Shown: piece by piece, positions 52,470 to 62,379 of the stretch
How the letters are laid out: each line of letters begins with the position of its first letter
Numbering within the stretch: the first letter of the stretch is position 1
Source of the DNA: Leptodactylus fallax
Taxonomy: Eukaryota > Chordata > Amphibia > Anura > Leptodactylidae
Direction of reading: 5' to 3'
NCBI GenBank assembly: GCA_947044405.1
Contig: CAMRHE010000012.1
Span: forward strand, 13,098,001 to 13,162,000
DNA: 64,000 nt
Made by a program: the position numbers and the translations under genes
Notes under the pieces: generated by a model
What the model saw: the letters and a program-made list of their open reading frames with translations, nothing else
What the model was told of the DNA's origin: nothing
Databases searched by the model: none

Positions 52470-52640
52470 CAGGGCCGGCATTAGGGGGGGGGCAAACTGG
52501 GCAATTGCCCAGGGCCCCATCCCCAAAGGGGCCCCCGGGATCCGGAACCTGATGACTCCTGGAGTCAGGCCCGGACAAATCAATAACAGAAAGGGACCGC
52601 AGGGCCCCTTTCCGTGGTGAGTAAAAATAACAAACATTTT

Positions 52641-52892
52641 TACTCACCTGTCCTTGCGTCCGACGTCATCTTCTGGCGTTCCGGACATCACTGCTGAGGC
52701 CAGGCCTCAGCCTTAGCGATCACGTGGGGCGTGCTGTCAGCGTGCCTCACGTAATCGCTGAGGCCCAATCACAGGCCTCAGCGGTGACGTCCACAACGCG
52801 TGACGTCAGCCGCAGAGAAGAAGAAACCAGCGCCGGCGGGGATAACGGAGCAGCGCGAGGAGGCCCAGCAGAGGTAAGAACAAGGTGAGTAT
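52641..52892. promoter_or_regulatory. GC-rich cassette with divergent splice-donor motifs
   Basis: Left border TACTCACCTGTCC is a consensus 5' splice donor on the minus strand; right border AAGGTGAGTATAACTG is one on the plus strand. Between them are GACGTCA (52662), CACGTGGGG (52721), TGACGTCA (52801) and the paired GAGGCC-type inverted repeats CTGAGGCC / GGCCTCAG. CRE- and E-box-like motifs plus CpG suggest promoter-like DNA; function is inferred only. Confidence 0.45.
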
Positions 52893-52932
52893 AACTGTTT
52901 GTTATTTTCCCTTACCTCCCCCGGGCCTTCGA

Positions 52933-52972
52933 TTATTATACTCTGGGGTCTGAAGAGACCCCAGAATATAAT
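52933..52972. repeat. conserved hairpin
   Basis: TTATACTCTGGGGTCT - GAAG - AGACCCCAGAATATAA. Four copies occur in the window, always beside a GC cassette. Confidence 0.75.
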
Positions 52973-52984
52973 ATAATAATAGCA

Positions 52985-54440
52985 CTGTAGGGCCCCTGTG
53001 GAGCATTATACTAGGGGGCCCCTCTGGATAGCATATTATACTGTGTGAGGCCACTGTGGAGCATTATACTGGGGAAGGGGCCCTCTGGATAGCATGTTAT
53101 ATTCTGTGGGGCCTCTGTGGAAAATTATAATGTGGGGGGGGGGCTCTGGAGATAATGTTATATTATGTGGGGCCACTTTGGAGCATTATGCTCTCCAGAG
53201 GGGCCCCCCAGTATAATGCTCCAAAGTGGCCCCACAGAATATAACATGCTCTCCAGAGCCCCCCCACTTTATAATACTCCATAGAGGCCCCACAGAATAT
53301 AACATGTTCTCCAGAGCCCCCCCCCCAGTATAATGCTCCACGGTTTCCCCACACAGTATAATATGCTCTCCAGAGGGGCCCTCCAGTATATTATACTGTT
53401 TTGGGCCACTGTGGAGCATTATACTGGGGGGGGGCTCTGGAGAGCATGTTATACTGTTTTGGGCCGCTGTGGAGTACTATACTGGGGAAACCTCTCTGGG
53501 CAGTATATTATACTGTGTGGAGGCCATTTATGGAGCATGTTATACTGAGTGGGGTCACTGTGGAGCATTATTCTGGGGGGGGCATCAGCAGAGCATATTA
53601 TATTGTGTGGCGCCACTGTGGGGCATTATTCGGGGGGACTAATGAGCATTATACTAGGGGGCCCTCTGGGGAGCATATTATACTGCGTGGGGCCTACTGT
53701 GGAACATTATACTGGGGGTACGCTCTGGGGAGCATAATATATTGCGTGGGGCCACTGTGGAGCAAAATACTGGAGGGGGCACTGTGGAGCATTATACTAG
53801 CGGGGGCCCTCTGGGGAGCATATTATACTATGGGCCACTGTGGAGCTTTATACTGGGGGAAGGGACAGTGTGGGGAGCCTGTTATACTGTGTGGGGTCAC
53901 TGTGGAGTGTATTATATTGTGTGGGACTTTTCGGGAGCATATGATACTCTGTGGGGCCATTGTAGAGCATTATACTGGGGGGGGACTGTGGGGAACATAT
54001 TATACTGTGGGGGACCACTGTGGAGCATTATACTGGGGGAACCCCTCTGGGGAGTATATAATACTGTGTGGAGGTCATTATGGAGCATGTTATACTGTGT
54101 TAGGCCACTGGAGCATTATACTGGGGGGGGGCATTGTGGGGTGCATATTATACTGTATGGAACATATTATATTGTGTGGGGCTGCTGGGGAGCATATTGC
54201 ACTGTCTGGGGCCACTAAGGGGTAGTATACTGTGTGGGCCACTGTGGAGTATTATACTGTGTGGAGCCTTACATACCATGTGGGGCCACTATGGGGGGCT
54301 CAGGGGAGCATTTTATACTGTGTGGGGTCACTGTGGAGCATTATATACCATGTGGGGAAACTGGAGGGCTCAGGAGAGCATTTTATACTGTGGAGCATTA
54401 AATACCATGTGGAGCATTATACTGTGGGGGGGGGGTCACA
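52985..54440. repeat. ~31-bp minisatellite, array C (about 45 units)
   Basis: Units of GAGCATTATACTG(G)n + GGCCACTGTGGAGCAT-type sequence, variable between 28 and 34 bp, largely alternating CCTCTGGGG and CCACTGTGG variants. Units at 53191-53390 are inverted. The 274-codon ORF and similar ORFs are repeat read-through rich in G, Y, I, L and C, not genes. Confidence 0.9.
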
Positions 54441-54764
54441 ATTCCTGCTGGCAGCCCTGTGTTCTATGTCTGCATCACAGCTCCCTCACTATAATCTTGC
54501 ACATATGTGTAGTGTTGCATGGCCATGTCATTCCCCATACAGTACTGTGCATGAACCGGCCCTGGAGTTATTGGGGCCTGCACAGTATTATAGGGGCTGA
54601 CTATACTGGGAACATACTCAGTAATGCCGCATAGTCAGCACATATGTAAGACTTCAGTGAAGGAGCCGTGGTGTAGGCTATTAGCAGGAAGCTGTTGGGT
54701 GGGGCCCCAGAACAAGTTCCTCTGGTGGGCCTAAGGCCCTTCAGTCCGACACTGTATAACAGAG

Positions 54765-55200
54765 AACTATTATATATAAGGATGGGTTACTATATATAAT
54801 TGGGAAACTTAAGTATGAGGGGGCTATTATAAGGGGGAACTATTATTTATAAGATGGGCTATTATTTATAAGGGGGGAACTATTATATATAAGGCATCCA
54901 TTATAAGGGGGAGCTATTATTTATAAGAGGGGAACTTTTTATAAGGGGGGGTATAATTGTTAAGTGGGCTTATTTATAAAGGGGACTATTAGTGATAATG
55001 GGGACTATTATTTATAAGGGTAACTATTATTTATGAGGGGGCTATTATTTATAAGGGAGCAGTATTATTTTTACGGGGTGACTGTTACTGATAAGGGGGA
55101 ATATTACTGATACAGGGCACTATTTATCATTTATAAGGGAGCTATTACTGATAATGTGTAATATTATTTATAAGCAGATACTATTATTTATAAGGAGGCG
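54765..55200. repeat. TTATTTATAAGGGGG tandem repeat, array G
   Basis: About eighteen irregular units of ~22-25 bp (AACTATTATTTATAAGGGGG). A second, different array inside hAT element 2. Confidence 0.85.
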
Positions 55201-55429
55201 CTATAATAACTGATGAATGGGTGCAAAAATCTATTAGGTGGTACAAAGGTGCTCATTTGAATTGTGTGTGGTAAAATGTGGCTTATTACTTTTTTGTTGG
55301 CAGTAAGGAAGCGTTATTATAGGGGTTGCCACTGGAAGACGATGGTGTTGTTTGCATATCAGCATTTGGGGCCCCGCTTTTAATTTTGCCCAGGGCCCCA
55401 CTTTGTCTAAAACCGGCCCTGTTGCAGAC

Positions 55430-56003
55430 AGGAGCCTTCTTAAGACTCTAAGGCCTGCCATAGGAATATTACTATTGAGCTCTGTCTGTGGCAGAGTTCA
55501 ATAGTAATACAATCATATTACTATGACTCTCTGTCTTGTAAACCACAAGACACTGAGAACACAGAGACAGAAGATGTCTGCTTCTTGGCACTGGTGGGTG
55601 CAATGACCAATGTCAATGTCATATGTGTGGACACGGGGCATAGAGCGTGGGTCAAGAAGAAGAGGAGGCGACGGCTCCGACCATCAAGGGATCACTGGTA
55701 GGTGAGTATAACTTATTTTTTTTAGCACATTTGGGGGTATTTTAATAGTATAAGGGGTTGTTAGGATGGGGCATTATGATGATAGGTTGGTCATTTATTA
55801 AGGGGGCTTTATGAACTTAAGAGGTGTCATTTATATAAGGTCTATTAGGGGCTTTATTAATACACTGAGGGGTTATTTATATAAGCGTCCATTAGGGGAC
55901 ATTATGAATAGAAGGGGACATCATTTATATAAGGGATCATTAGGGGAGCAGTATTTATGTCAGACGGATTCAGGGGCATAACATAAGGAGGCAATTAATT
56001 TAA
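55430..56003. repeat. flank of hAT element 2 with related degenerate repeats
   Basis: 55430-55700 is unrecognised and ends GGTAGGTGAGTATAAC (55698), another splice-donor match. 55735-55990 has loose repeats of GGTCATTTATTAAGGGG / ATTAGGGGCTTTAT, resembling array G. Confidence 0.5.
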
Positions 56004-56216
56004 TTAAATGGGGTTGTCCTGAACCACTTTCTCAATATGAGGTCGGGGAATGTGAATAAAATAAAAAAAAACTATACTCACCTGTCCCCCATAGTGTGGT
56101 GGGGAATTATGCTGGAAAAAACAGCCTTGTCACATAGACGTGTATAGGACGAGGCTATAGTTACATTACATAGCTACTATGAAATGAATGATACTATGTC
56201 CTGGAAAACCTTTTAA
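56004..56216. mobile_element. T2-type MITE
   Basis: TTAA at both borders. Ends AATGGGGTTGTCCTG / TCCTGGAAAACCTTTTAA are imperfect inverted repeats. It contains TATACTCACCTGTCCCCC, a reverse-strand donor match. Confidence 0.65.
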
Positions 56217-56523
56217 TTAGGGAGACAAAGGGAAATTATTAATTATAAAGATGCACTTGGGGGTATTATTCATTATGGTGGTTATATCAAATATTTTATA
56301 ACTGGGGGTAGCAGCAGGATAGAGACTTTATGTAGGTGAGGACAATGTTGGTTGAGTGCCTGGAAAAGTGAGGACTCAAAGATGTCTGTGCTGCAAACTT
56401 TACAAAGACAAGTCATAGCTAGAAGTGGTCATGGCAGTCCAAAGGGAAGAGAAGGGAAATGTGAACGATTACAGTCAGAGATGTCACCTGTAAGTCACTA
56501 AATGTTACTGCACTGTATTAACC
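56217..56523. other. intergenic DNA, nothing recognised
   Basis: AT-rich spacer before the Penelope target duplication. Confidence 0.4.
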
Positions 56524-56586
56524 TAAATGGTCTGTAGAACCAACAATACTAAATAGCAAAAATAAGTTGTAAATACCCCAAATCAA

Positions 56587-57030
56587 ATATAGAAAATATG
56601 GGATGTGTCACCATCCTAATAGGGTATATTTCAAATATATAATTCTTTATTCAATCAAAGTTAAAATAATGAGCCTGTCACTTCAAAAATATTATAGCAT
56701 AAAGTAATATAAGGGATAGGAGAGACACTTAATTTAACACACAACCAGTTCTTCTCCTAAAAACATACCCTCAAACATAATATAGGAGAGCTAAATATAG
56801 CACTAGTCCATAACATTAACCACCAGTATGACAACCTAAAACTGGTCAATAAATGGCGCTACAAAAACAACAGAGTGCCCATGCATTATCCGTATAGCAT
56901 TCAGCAGGTAATGTGCGTCTGTCATAGGGCACCTGTCAACTATCATGAGACACCTAACTATAATGTCTGTATGGCCCTCAGCAGGTAGCCTACATCTATC
57001 ATAGGACGCTTTTCATATATCATAAGACAT
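56587..57030 (-). repeat. Penelope terminal repeat, inverted copy
   Basis: Begins ATAGAAAATATGGGATGTG and ends CATAAGACAT, directly against the truncated RT frame. It has about 33 bp (TCACTTCAAAAATATTATAG and neighbours) that the right copy lacks. Confidence 0.85.
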
Positions 57031-57890
57031 TAGATTTATAGATGACGTGTTGGTGCTATGGAGTGGTACGAAGGACCAATATCTAGATTTTGTTAGATCG
57101 CCCAACACTAATGATCTTGGCCTATTTTTTACAGCGGATATACAGGCAACATATATAATTTTTTTGGATTTAAAGATAAATCCCCTGATGGAAGACTTAC
57201 AACCAATATCTTCCGTAAAGTCCGTAAAGAGGCAGCTACCAACTGCCTTTTAAATTGGGAGAGTTGGCATCCAGATTCTTTGCGCAGAGGCATCCCAAAG
57301 GGACAGTTCCTGCGTATTCGCAGGAATTGTACACTATTTTCAGATTACCAAAATGCAGCTGCAAATCTGCGTAATAGATTTAGAGCTAGGGGATATCTGG
57401 ACAGAGTCTTGCGAAGTGCCTATCAACATGCAACTACCTGTGAGCGGAGTAGCTTGTTACAGCCTACGAGGAGAAGTGATAAAAATGAGTTATGAATTAT
57501 TGGTACTTATGATAGGGCTCATTGTGAAGTCAGCAGGGTCGGACTGGCCCACCGGGGAACCGGTGAATCCACCGGTGGGCCCCGAGCCCCGACTATTAGT
57601 CCTCATGTCATGGGGGCCCGATCGGGACCCTGACCATCCCGATTGGGCCCCTGACCAGTGGCGTTACGATCGCGGTCACAGGGGGAGCGACTGCGACCGG
57701 ACCCGGCAGGGTACAGGGCCCTCGGCCAGCTGGAGATGGCCGGGGCCCCGGACCGCTATGACAGCGGTCGGGGAAAGCCTGGTTCCCCGACCGCTATACA
57801 TACTGTTATTGGAAAGGGGCCCTGTCATATTGCAGGCCCCTTTCCAATAGATGGCAGCCCAGGGGAGGTGACTGAAAATAATAAATAGAT

Positions 57891-58094
57891 ATTCTCACCT
57901 CTCCTGGGCACAGCGTTCTCTCCGGCGCTCTTCCGTCATGTGACTGAGGCCTGTGTAATGACGTCAGTGCGCCCCCACGTGACCGCTGAGGCCCAATCAC
58001 AGGCCTCAGCAGCGACATCGGAAAAGGTCCTGAAGACGCTGGAGACGACAGGATGGAGCGAGGATGCCAAGGAAAGGTAAGAGAAGGTGAGTAT
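57891..58094. promoter_or_regulatory. GC-rich cassette with divergent splice-donor motifs
   Basis: ATTCTCACCTCTCC (minus-strand donor) at left and GAAGGTGAGTATGAG at 58083-58097. Between them TGACGTCA (57959), CACGTGAC (57976) and the CTGAGGCC / GGCCTCAG pair. Same plan as at 52641. Confidence 0.45.
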
Positions 58095-58133
58095 GAGAGT
58101 TTGTTATTTTTAATCACTTCCCCTGGGCCTCCG

Positions 58134-58176
58134 ATTATTATACTCTGGGGTCTGAGGAGACCACAAAGTATAATAA
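58134..58176. repeat. conserved hairpin
   Basis: ATTATTATACTCTGGGGTCT - GAGG - AGACCACAAAGTATAATAAT. Directly follows the cassette, as at 52933. Confidence 0.75.
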
Positions 58177-58194
58177 TAGCACTGAAGCGGAGCG

Positions 58195-58590
58195 GAGGGG
58201 GCTATTGGGTGCATATAATACTGGGTGGGGGCCACTATGGAGCTTATAATACTGGGTGGGGGCCACTGTGGAGCTTATAATACTGGGTGGGGGCCACTAT
58301 GGAGCTTATAATACTGGGTGGGGGCCACTGTAGAGCTTATAATATTGGGTGGGGGCCACTGTAGAGCTTATAATACTGGGTGGGGGCCACTGTGGAGCTT
58401 ATAATACTGGGTGGGGGCCACTGTGGAGCTTATAATACTGGGTGGGGGCCACTGTGGAGCTTATAATACTGGGTGGGGGCCACTGTGGAGCTTATAATAC
58501 TGGGTGGGGGCCACTGTGGAGCTTATAATACTGGGTGGGGGCCACTGTGGAGCTTATAATACTGGGTGGGGGCCACTGTGGAGCTTATAC
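58195..58590. repeat. 31-bp minisatellite, array D (about 12 units)
   Basis: Near-identical units: GCTTATAATACTGGGTGGG + GGCCACTGTGGA, 31 bp, with CTATGG/CTGTAG variants at the left end. It is far more homogeneous than arrays B and C, so recently expanded or homogenised. Confidence 0.95.
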
Positions 58591-58740
58591 TCCATACAGT
58601 GGCTCCTTCATTTTTTTTAATTACGCCGGGGCAGGTGAAAAAAAAACAAAACAAAAAAACCCCCGCACAAACTTTCTTTCCTGTCCCCAGTGTCTCCCTG
58701 CGCAGTTCGGTCCTGCAGTTCTGTTGTTTTCTTCCAGCTG

Positions 58741-58912
58741 AAGTTCCCTCTGCACGTGACTACCTGTGACGTCACGTGACCCCTGAGGCCAATCAGTGGC
58801 CTAAGGGAAGGGACCTGGGACGTCACAGCCAGTGAGGAATTCCGGCAAAAAGAAGACAGCGGAGCTGCAGGACCGGACCGTGCTGGGAGGACACCGGAGA
58901 CAGGTGAGTATG
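58741..58912. promoter_or_regulatory. GC-rich cassette with plus-strand donor motif
   Basis: TGACGTCACGTGAC at 58767-58780 overlaps a CRE-like and an E-box-like site. CTGAGGCC / GTGGCCTAAGG follow, and GACAGGTGAGTATG closes at 58899-58912. No matching minus-strand donor was found on its left. Confidence 0.4.
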
Positions 58913-59044
58913 TTTAGCATGTTTTTTTTTTTTTTTGGGGGGGGGGGGGGGGTAGGGGGGATTCACCTCCCCCAGACTAATTATAAAAAAGAAAAAAATT
59001 ATACTGGACAATCTCTTTAAAGTGTGGTGCATTAGGGGTGTATA

Positions 59045-59463
59045 TTAAAGGGGTTGTCCAGGCATAATTTGTTATAGTTTATCCTCAGGATAGGCCACAG
59101 ATACCTGATCTGTAGGGGGCTGACCCCGGACCGATCAGCTGTTCGGAGCCACTTCTGATGCCCGTACTGTACACAATACAGGGCCAGAAGCAGAAAGCTC
59201 TGTCCAATGTAAAGGGGCTGGGCACCTTCACTGTATCTCAGCACTTATTGAAGTCAGTAGGAGCTGAGCTGCAGTGAAGGCGCCGGGCTGCTATACAGCG
59301 GATGGAGCTTTCTGCTTTCGGCCCTGTGTTGTGTACAGAACAGGTGCCGGAAGTGGCTCCGAACAGCTGATGGGGCCGTGTGTCAGCCCTCTACCGATCA
59401 GGTATTTATGGCCTATCCTGAGCATAGGCCATAAAAAAGATTAACCCTGGATAACCCCTTTAA
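59045..59463. mobile_element. T2-type MITE inside hAT element 3
   Basis: TTAA borders (59045-59048, 59460-59463). Ends AAAGGGGTTGTCCAGG / CCTGGATAACCCCTTT. Inner pair TTATCCTCAGGATAGGCC / GGCCTATCCTGAGCATAG. Further pairs: CAGCTGTTCGGAGCCACTTC / GAAGTGGCTCCGAACAGCTG. Confidence 0.88.
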
Positions 59464-59638
59464 TATGCCCCACATAGTTTAATGTCCCCCCCCCACAGGA
59501 TGTTAGCCCCCATCACTGCTCCCACACAATATAATGACCCCATCACTATTCCCCATACAGTATGGGGGACCAGTGAAGAGGCCACTATGTGGGGGGACCA
59601 GTGAAGTGACCATAGAAAAATTTGGCCCAGACAGCCCC

Positions 59639-59999
59639 TTAAAAGAGGTTGTCCATAAACTGGAGCGACCACTGTGTTGGCCGCCAGGGAGGTGTAAAAA
59701 TAAGAAGATTTTTAAAAAAGCATACTCACCTGTCCCCAGCACCCCGTGTTCCCCTGCCTGTGTCTGTTCGGTCTCATGGCGGCGCATCATTTCTGGAAAT
59801 CCTGTACCTAATTGGTCTTAGCGATCACATGAGGTGCAGGACTCCCAACAAGGAGTTGCCGGCATGAGACTGAATGGACACTGGCAGTGGACAACAGAGT
59901 GCCGGGAACAGGTGAGTATGCTTTTTTATTTACTTATTTTTTACTTTACACCTCCCGCCAGCTACATGGGTTGCTCCAATTCCTGGACAACCTCTTTAA
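59639..59999. mobile_element. T2-type MITE with cassette, inside hAT element 3
   Basis: TTAA borders (59639-59642, 59996-59999). Ends AAAGAGGTTGTCCA / TGGACAACCTCTTT. Both arms carry the donor motif: CATACTCACCTGTCCC at 59721 and GAACAGGTGAGTATGC at 59906, bounding a GC-rich middle with GATCACATGAGG. Here the donor motif is plainly part of an inverted repeat. Confidence 0.8.
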
Positions 60000-61618
60000 A
60001 GGATTTATCCATCTTCCTAATATTGATGGCCTGTCCTTAGGATAGGCCATCAATATTACATCTACGATGATAGAACAGCCAGGACCTCTGCAGATCAGCT
60101 TTTCCAGGACAATGTGGCTACAGGTAAAGGTAACAATTCTAGGAGCCACGCTGTTCACTTGCCATACAAGGTGTAGCAGTAGGTTTAGGTAGTGCAGTGG
60201 TGCACATGGTATAGTGGGTGAGCAGCATGGCTCCCGGCATGTTATTACCTTTAGTCACCCTGTCTCGGTACCGCTGATCTGCAGGGGTTCTGATGGTGGG
60301 CCCCTAGAAACAATTCCACTGGTGGGCCCTAGACATCCCAGTCCGACACTGGAAGTCAGACATATATTACAAGAATTCTGGAGTATATTAAGATCAGATC
60401 CTGATGTTGGACCTAGTTTAAATCCGAAACCATCCATTTCTTATCGTAGAGGACCAAATGTCCATGATAGGCTAGTACATAGCCATTTTAAATAATTGAA
60501 ATCGGACAATTGGTTACAAAAACAAACTAGTGAAATGGTTGGTACATATCGTTGTGGCAAGTGTGGGGCATGTGACTTTGTGCATGTTAGCAAAACCTTA
60601 TCAAGCACCAACACTAAAAGGGAATATCTCAATAAGAATTTCATCAATTGCAAATCCCAGGGAATAGTTTATTTGGCTACTTGCTCTTGTGGAACCCAGT
60701 ATGTGGGGAAAACAGTGAGGGAATTCCGCAGAAGGATACGTGACCATGTAAATGACATTGTGAGAAAGGAGGACACTCTCATTGCTAGACACATTTGGAA
60801 TGCTCATGGAGGAGAAGCCTCTAATATGAAATTTCAGGGAATTGAGCTTGTGCATCCATCTCCTAGGGGAGGTGACTCTGAGCGTAAAGTTTTACAACGA
60901 GAGGCACGATGATTTTTTTATTTACAAGTGAAACCTCTAGGGCTAAATGACACGATTTCTTATACTTCATTCATTTAGTGTCATACTGTACATTGTGCTG
61001 GGCTTTATTGCATTTTGGTAGCCTCCTGTTTTTTAGTAGCCACAGATGCAGGTATTCATTATTTCTTGGGCTAAGTCTACATGTGGTTGCCTTTTTTGAA
61101 CATCGGCATCATTTTGTTTCTACTTACATGCCCTTTGTATTAGTACTTTATTCCGTTGTATATTGGGTCCTGTTTATATAGTTTTTTGTACTTGCAATCG
61201 GTATCCCTGTGCTAATATGCAGCGATCGCATATGCTATTGTTTACAAATTGCTGATGGGGCGTGCCCCTATGATGTCATTAGTGGGCGAAGCCGAGCGAT
61301 TGGTGGTTGACTGCGCATGCGCGAATGGGCGCATCGCATGACACCGATGGTCTCTTTGGTGATGGCTGATCGATGTGGTGCCCTCTGATTCACTGTTGTC
61401 GACTGTAGGGAGCGTGTCTTTTACTATAAGAGGCTGGTACCTGTGCTCCCATATTACGGCCATATATCAGAGCCGACGGGGAATGTGGGGAACTATAGCT
61501 CTTCAAAAAAAACGCTGCTACATAGCTTTCTATTCCCAAAAAATGGTGCTATATTAGTTTAGTGAATTCTACACCTCTGATGACAGGATAGAAATTATTT
61601 TTATTCTAGAAATGCATC

Positions 61619-62029
61619 AGGTGTCTTATGATAGATGAAAAGCGTCCTATGATAGATGTAGGCTACCTGCTGAGTGCCATACAGACATTATAGTCAGGTG
61701 TCTCATGATAGTTGACAGGTTCCCTATGACAGACGCACATTACCTGCTGAATGCTATATGGAAAATGCATGGGCACTCTGTTGTTTTTGTAGCGCCATTT
61801 ATTGACCAGTTTTAGGTTGTCATACTGCTGGTTAATATTATGGACTAGTGCTATATTTAGCTCTCCTATATTATGTTTGAGGGTATGTTTTTAGGAGAAG
61901 AACTGGTTTTGTGTTAAATTAAGTGTTTCTCCTATCCCTTATATTACTCATATTTTAACTTTGATTCAATAAAGAATTATATATTTTAAATATACCCTAT
62001 TAGGATAGTGACACATCCCATATTTTCTA
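61619..62029 (+). repeat. Penelope terminal repeat, right copy
   Basis: Complement of the left copy, ending CACATCCCATATTTTCTAT. CAATAAAG at 61968 could serve as the polyadenylation signal of the element. Confidence 0.85.
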
Positions 62030-62044
62030 TAAATGGTCTGTAGA

Positions 62045-62379
62045 GCCCTATGCAGAGCCACTATCTACCACTATATGGTCACCGTATAGTGATAATATCG
62101 GTATACCTAAATTGGGGGCCCACTTGGATATGTTTGCCTCCCTGTGTTGAACCCCTAGCTTATGCCTATAATTCAAGTGAATGAGAGGCATAACTGCAGG
62201 CAGAGCTGCTATACCAAACACAAAACATGGCACTGTATTTGGTAAGATGTGAAGAGGCCATAACTCTCATCTAAATATTGTGGTCTCTTAAAACAGCTGA
62301 ATGTGGGGTACTGGGTTTTGCACCCCTACTAATCTGGTATTGATGACCTTTGATGTGGAAACAGAGGTGGCTGTGAGCA
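62045..62379. other. intergenic DNA, nothing recognised
   Basis: Spacer right of the Penelope target duplication, with ATGGTCACCGTATAGTGA pairings but no known element. Confidence 0.4.

Larger units (their letters stand above)
52470..55421 (+). mobile_element. hAT-type non-autonomous element 2
   Basis: 2952 bp, with ends CAGGGCCGGCATTAG / AAAACCGGCCCTG and a perfect 8-bp target duplication TTGCAGAC (52462-52469, 55422-55429). Matching GGGCAATTGCCCAGGGCCCC and TTTTGCCCAGGGCCCCAC lie just inside. It contains the GC cassette (52641-52892), hairpin, array C, a right-end-like segment at 54445-54758 ending CAGTCCGACACTG (probably a second related element nested here) and array G. No transposase. 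Confidence 0.85.
57534..60351 (+). mobile_element. hAT-type non-autonomous element 3, inside Penelope
   Basis: 2818 bp, ends CAGGGTCGGACTGGCCCACC / CAGTCCGACACTG, perfect 8-bp duplication GAAGTCAG (57526-57533, 60352-60359). It contains two GC cassettes, the hairpin, array D and two T2 MITEs (59045-59463, 59639-59999). GGTGGGCCC motifs lie just inside both ends. No transposase gene. Confidence 0.88.
57032..60980 (+). pseudogene. Penelope RT (C-terminal) and GIY-YIG endonuclease, split by a hAT element
   Basis: Penelope proteins combine a telomerase-like RT with a GIY-YIG nuclease. The left part, 57032-57533, starts at the RT catalytic box RFIDDVLVLW, then with frame breaks LGLFFTADIQATYI, ESWHPDSLRRGIPKGQF, LRIRRNCTLF and the end of the RT. 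The right part resumes at 60360 (RHILQEFWSILRSDPD, SYRRGPNVHDRLVHS). A TAA stop (60493-60495) follows HFK. Then come a Cys cluster (YRCGKCGACDF) and the nuclease: GIVYLATCSCGTQYVGKT with RRRIRDHV. A TGA after REAR interrupts the end. Removing the hAT element and one target copy rejoins the frame. Dead copy. Confidence 0.88.
56539..62029 (+). mobile_element. Penelope-like retroelement with inverted terminal repeats
   Basis: Flanked by a 15-bp duplication TAAATGGTCTGTAGA (56524-56538, 62030-62044). Inside, a 444-bp repeat at left (56587-57030) is the inverted form of the 411-bp right repeat (61619-62029). About 48 extra bases lie outside the left repeat, as described for Penelope termini. Between the repeats is a 5'-truncated coding region: RT from the catalytic box on, then a GIY-YIG endonuclease. 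A hAT element sits at 57534-60351. Confidence 0.85.

Noticed and set aside
53401..54225. 274-codon ORF and overlapping long ORFs across 53.4-54.6 kb
   Set aside because: They read through the ~31-bp minisatellite in several frames at once, with repetitive G/Y/I/L/C/W content and no domain.
52566..54758. A second complete hAT element nested in element 2 (CAGGCCCGGAC ... CAGTCCGACACTG)
   Set aside because: The right end is clear but no matching 8-bp target duplication was found at the left, so it is mentioned only as probable.
56524..62044. Reading the Penelope repeats as LTRs of an LTR retrotransposon
   Set aside because: The repeats are inverted relative to each other and the enclosed gene has a Penelope-type RT and GIY-YIG nuclease rather than integrase or protease.
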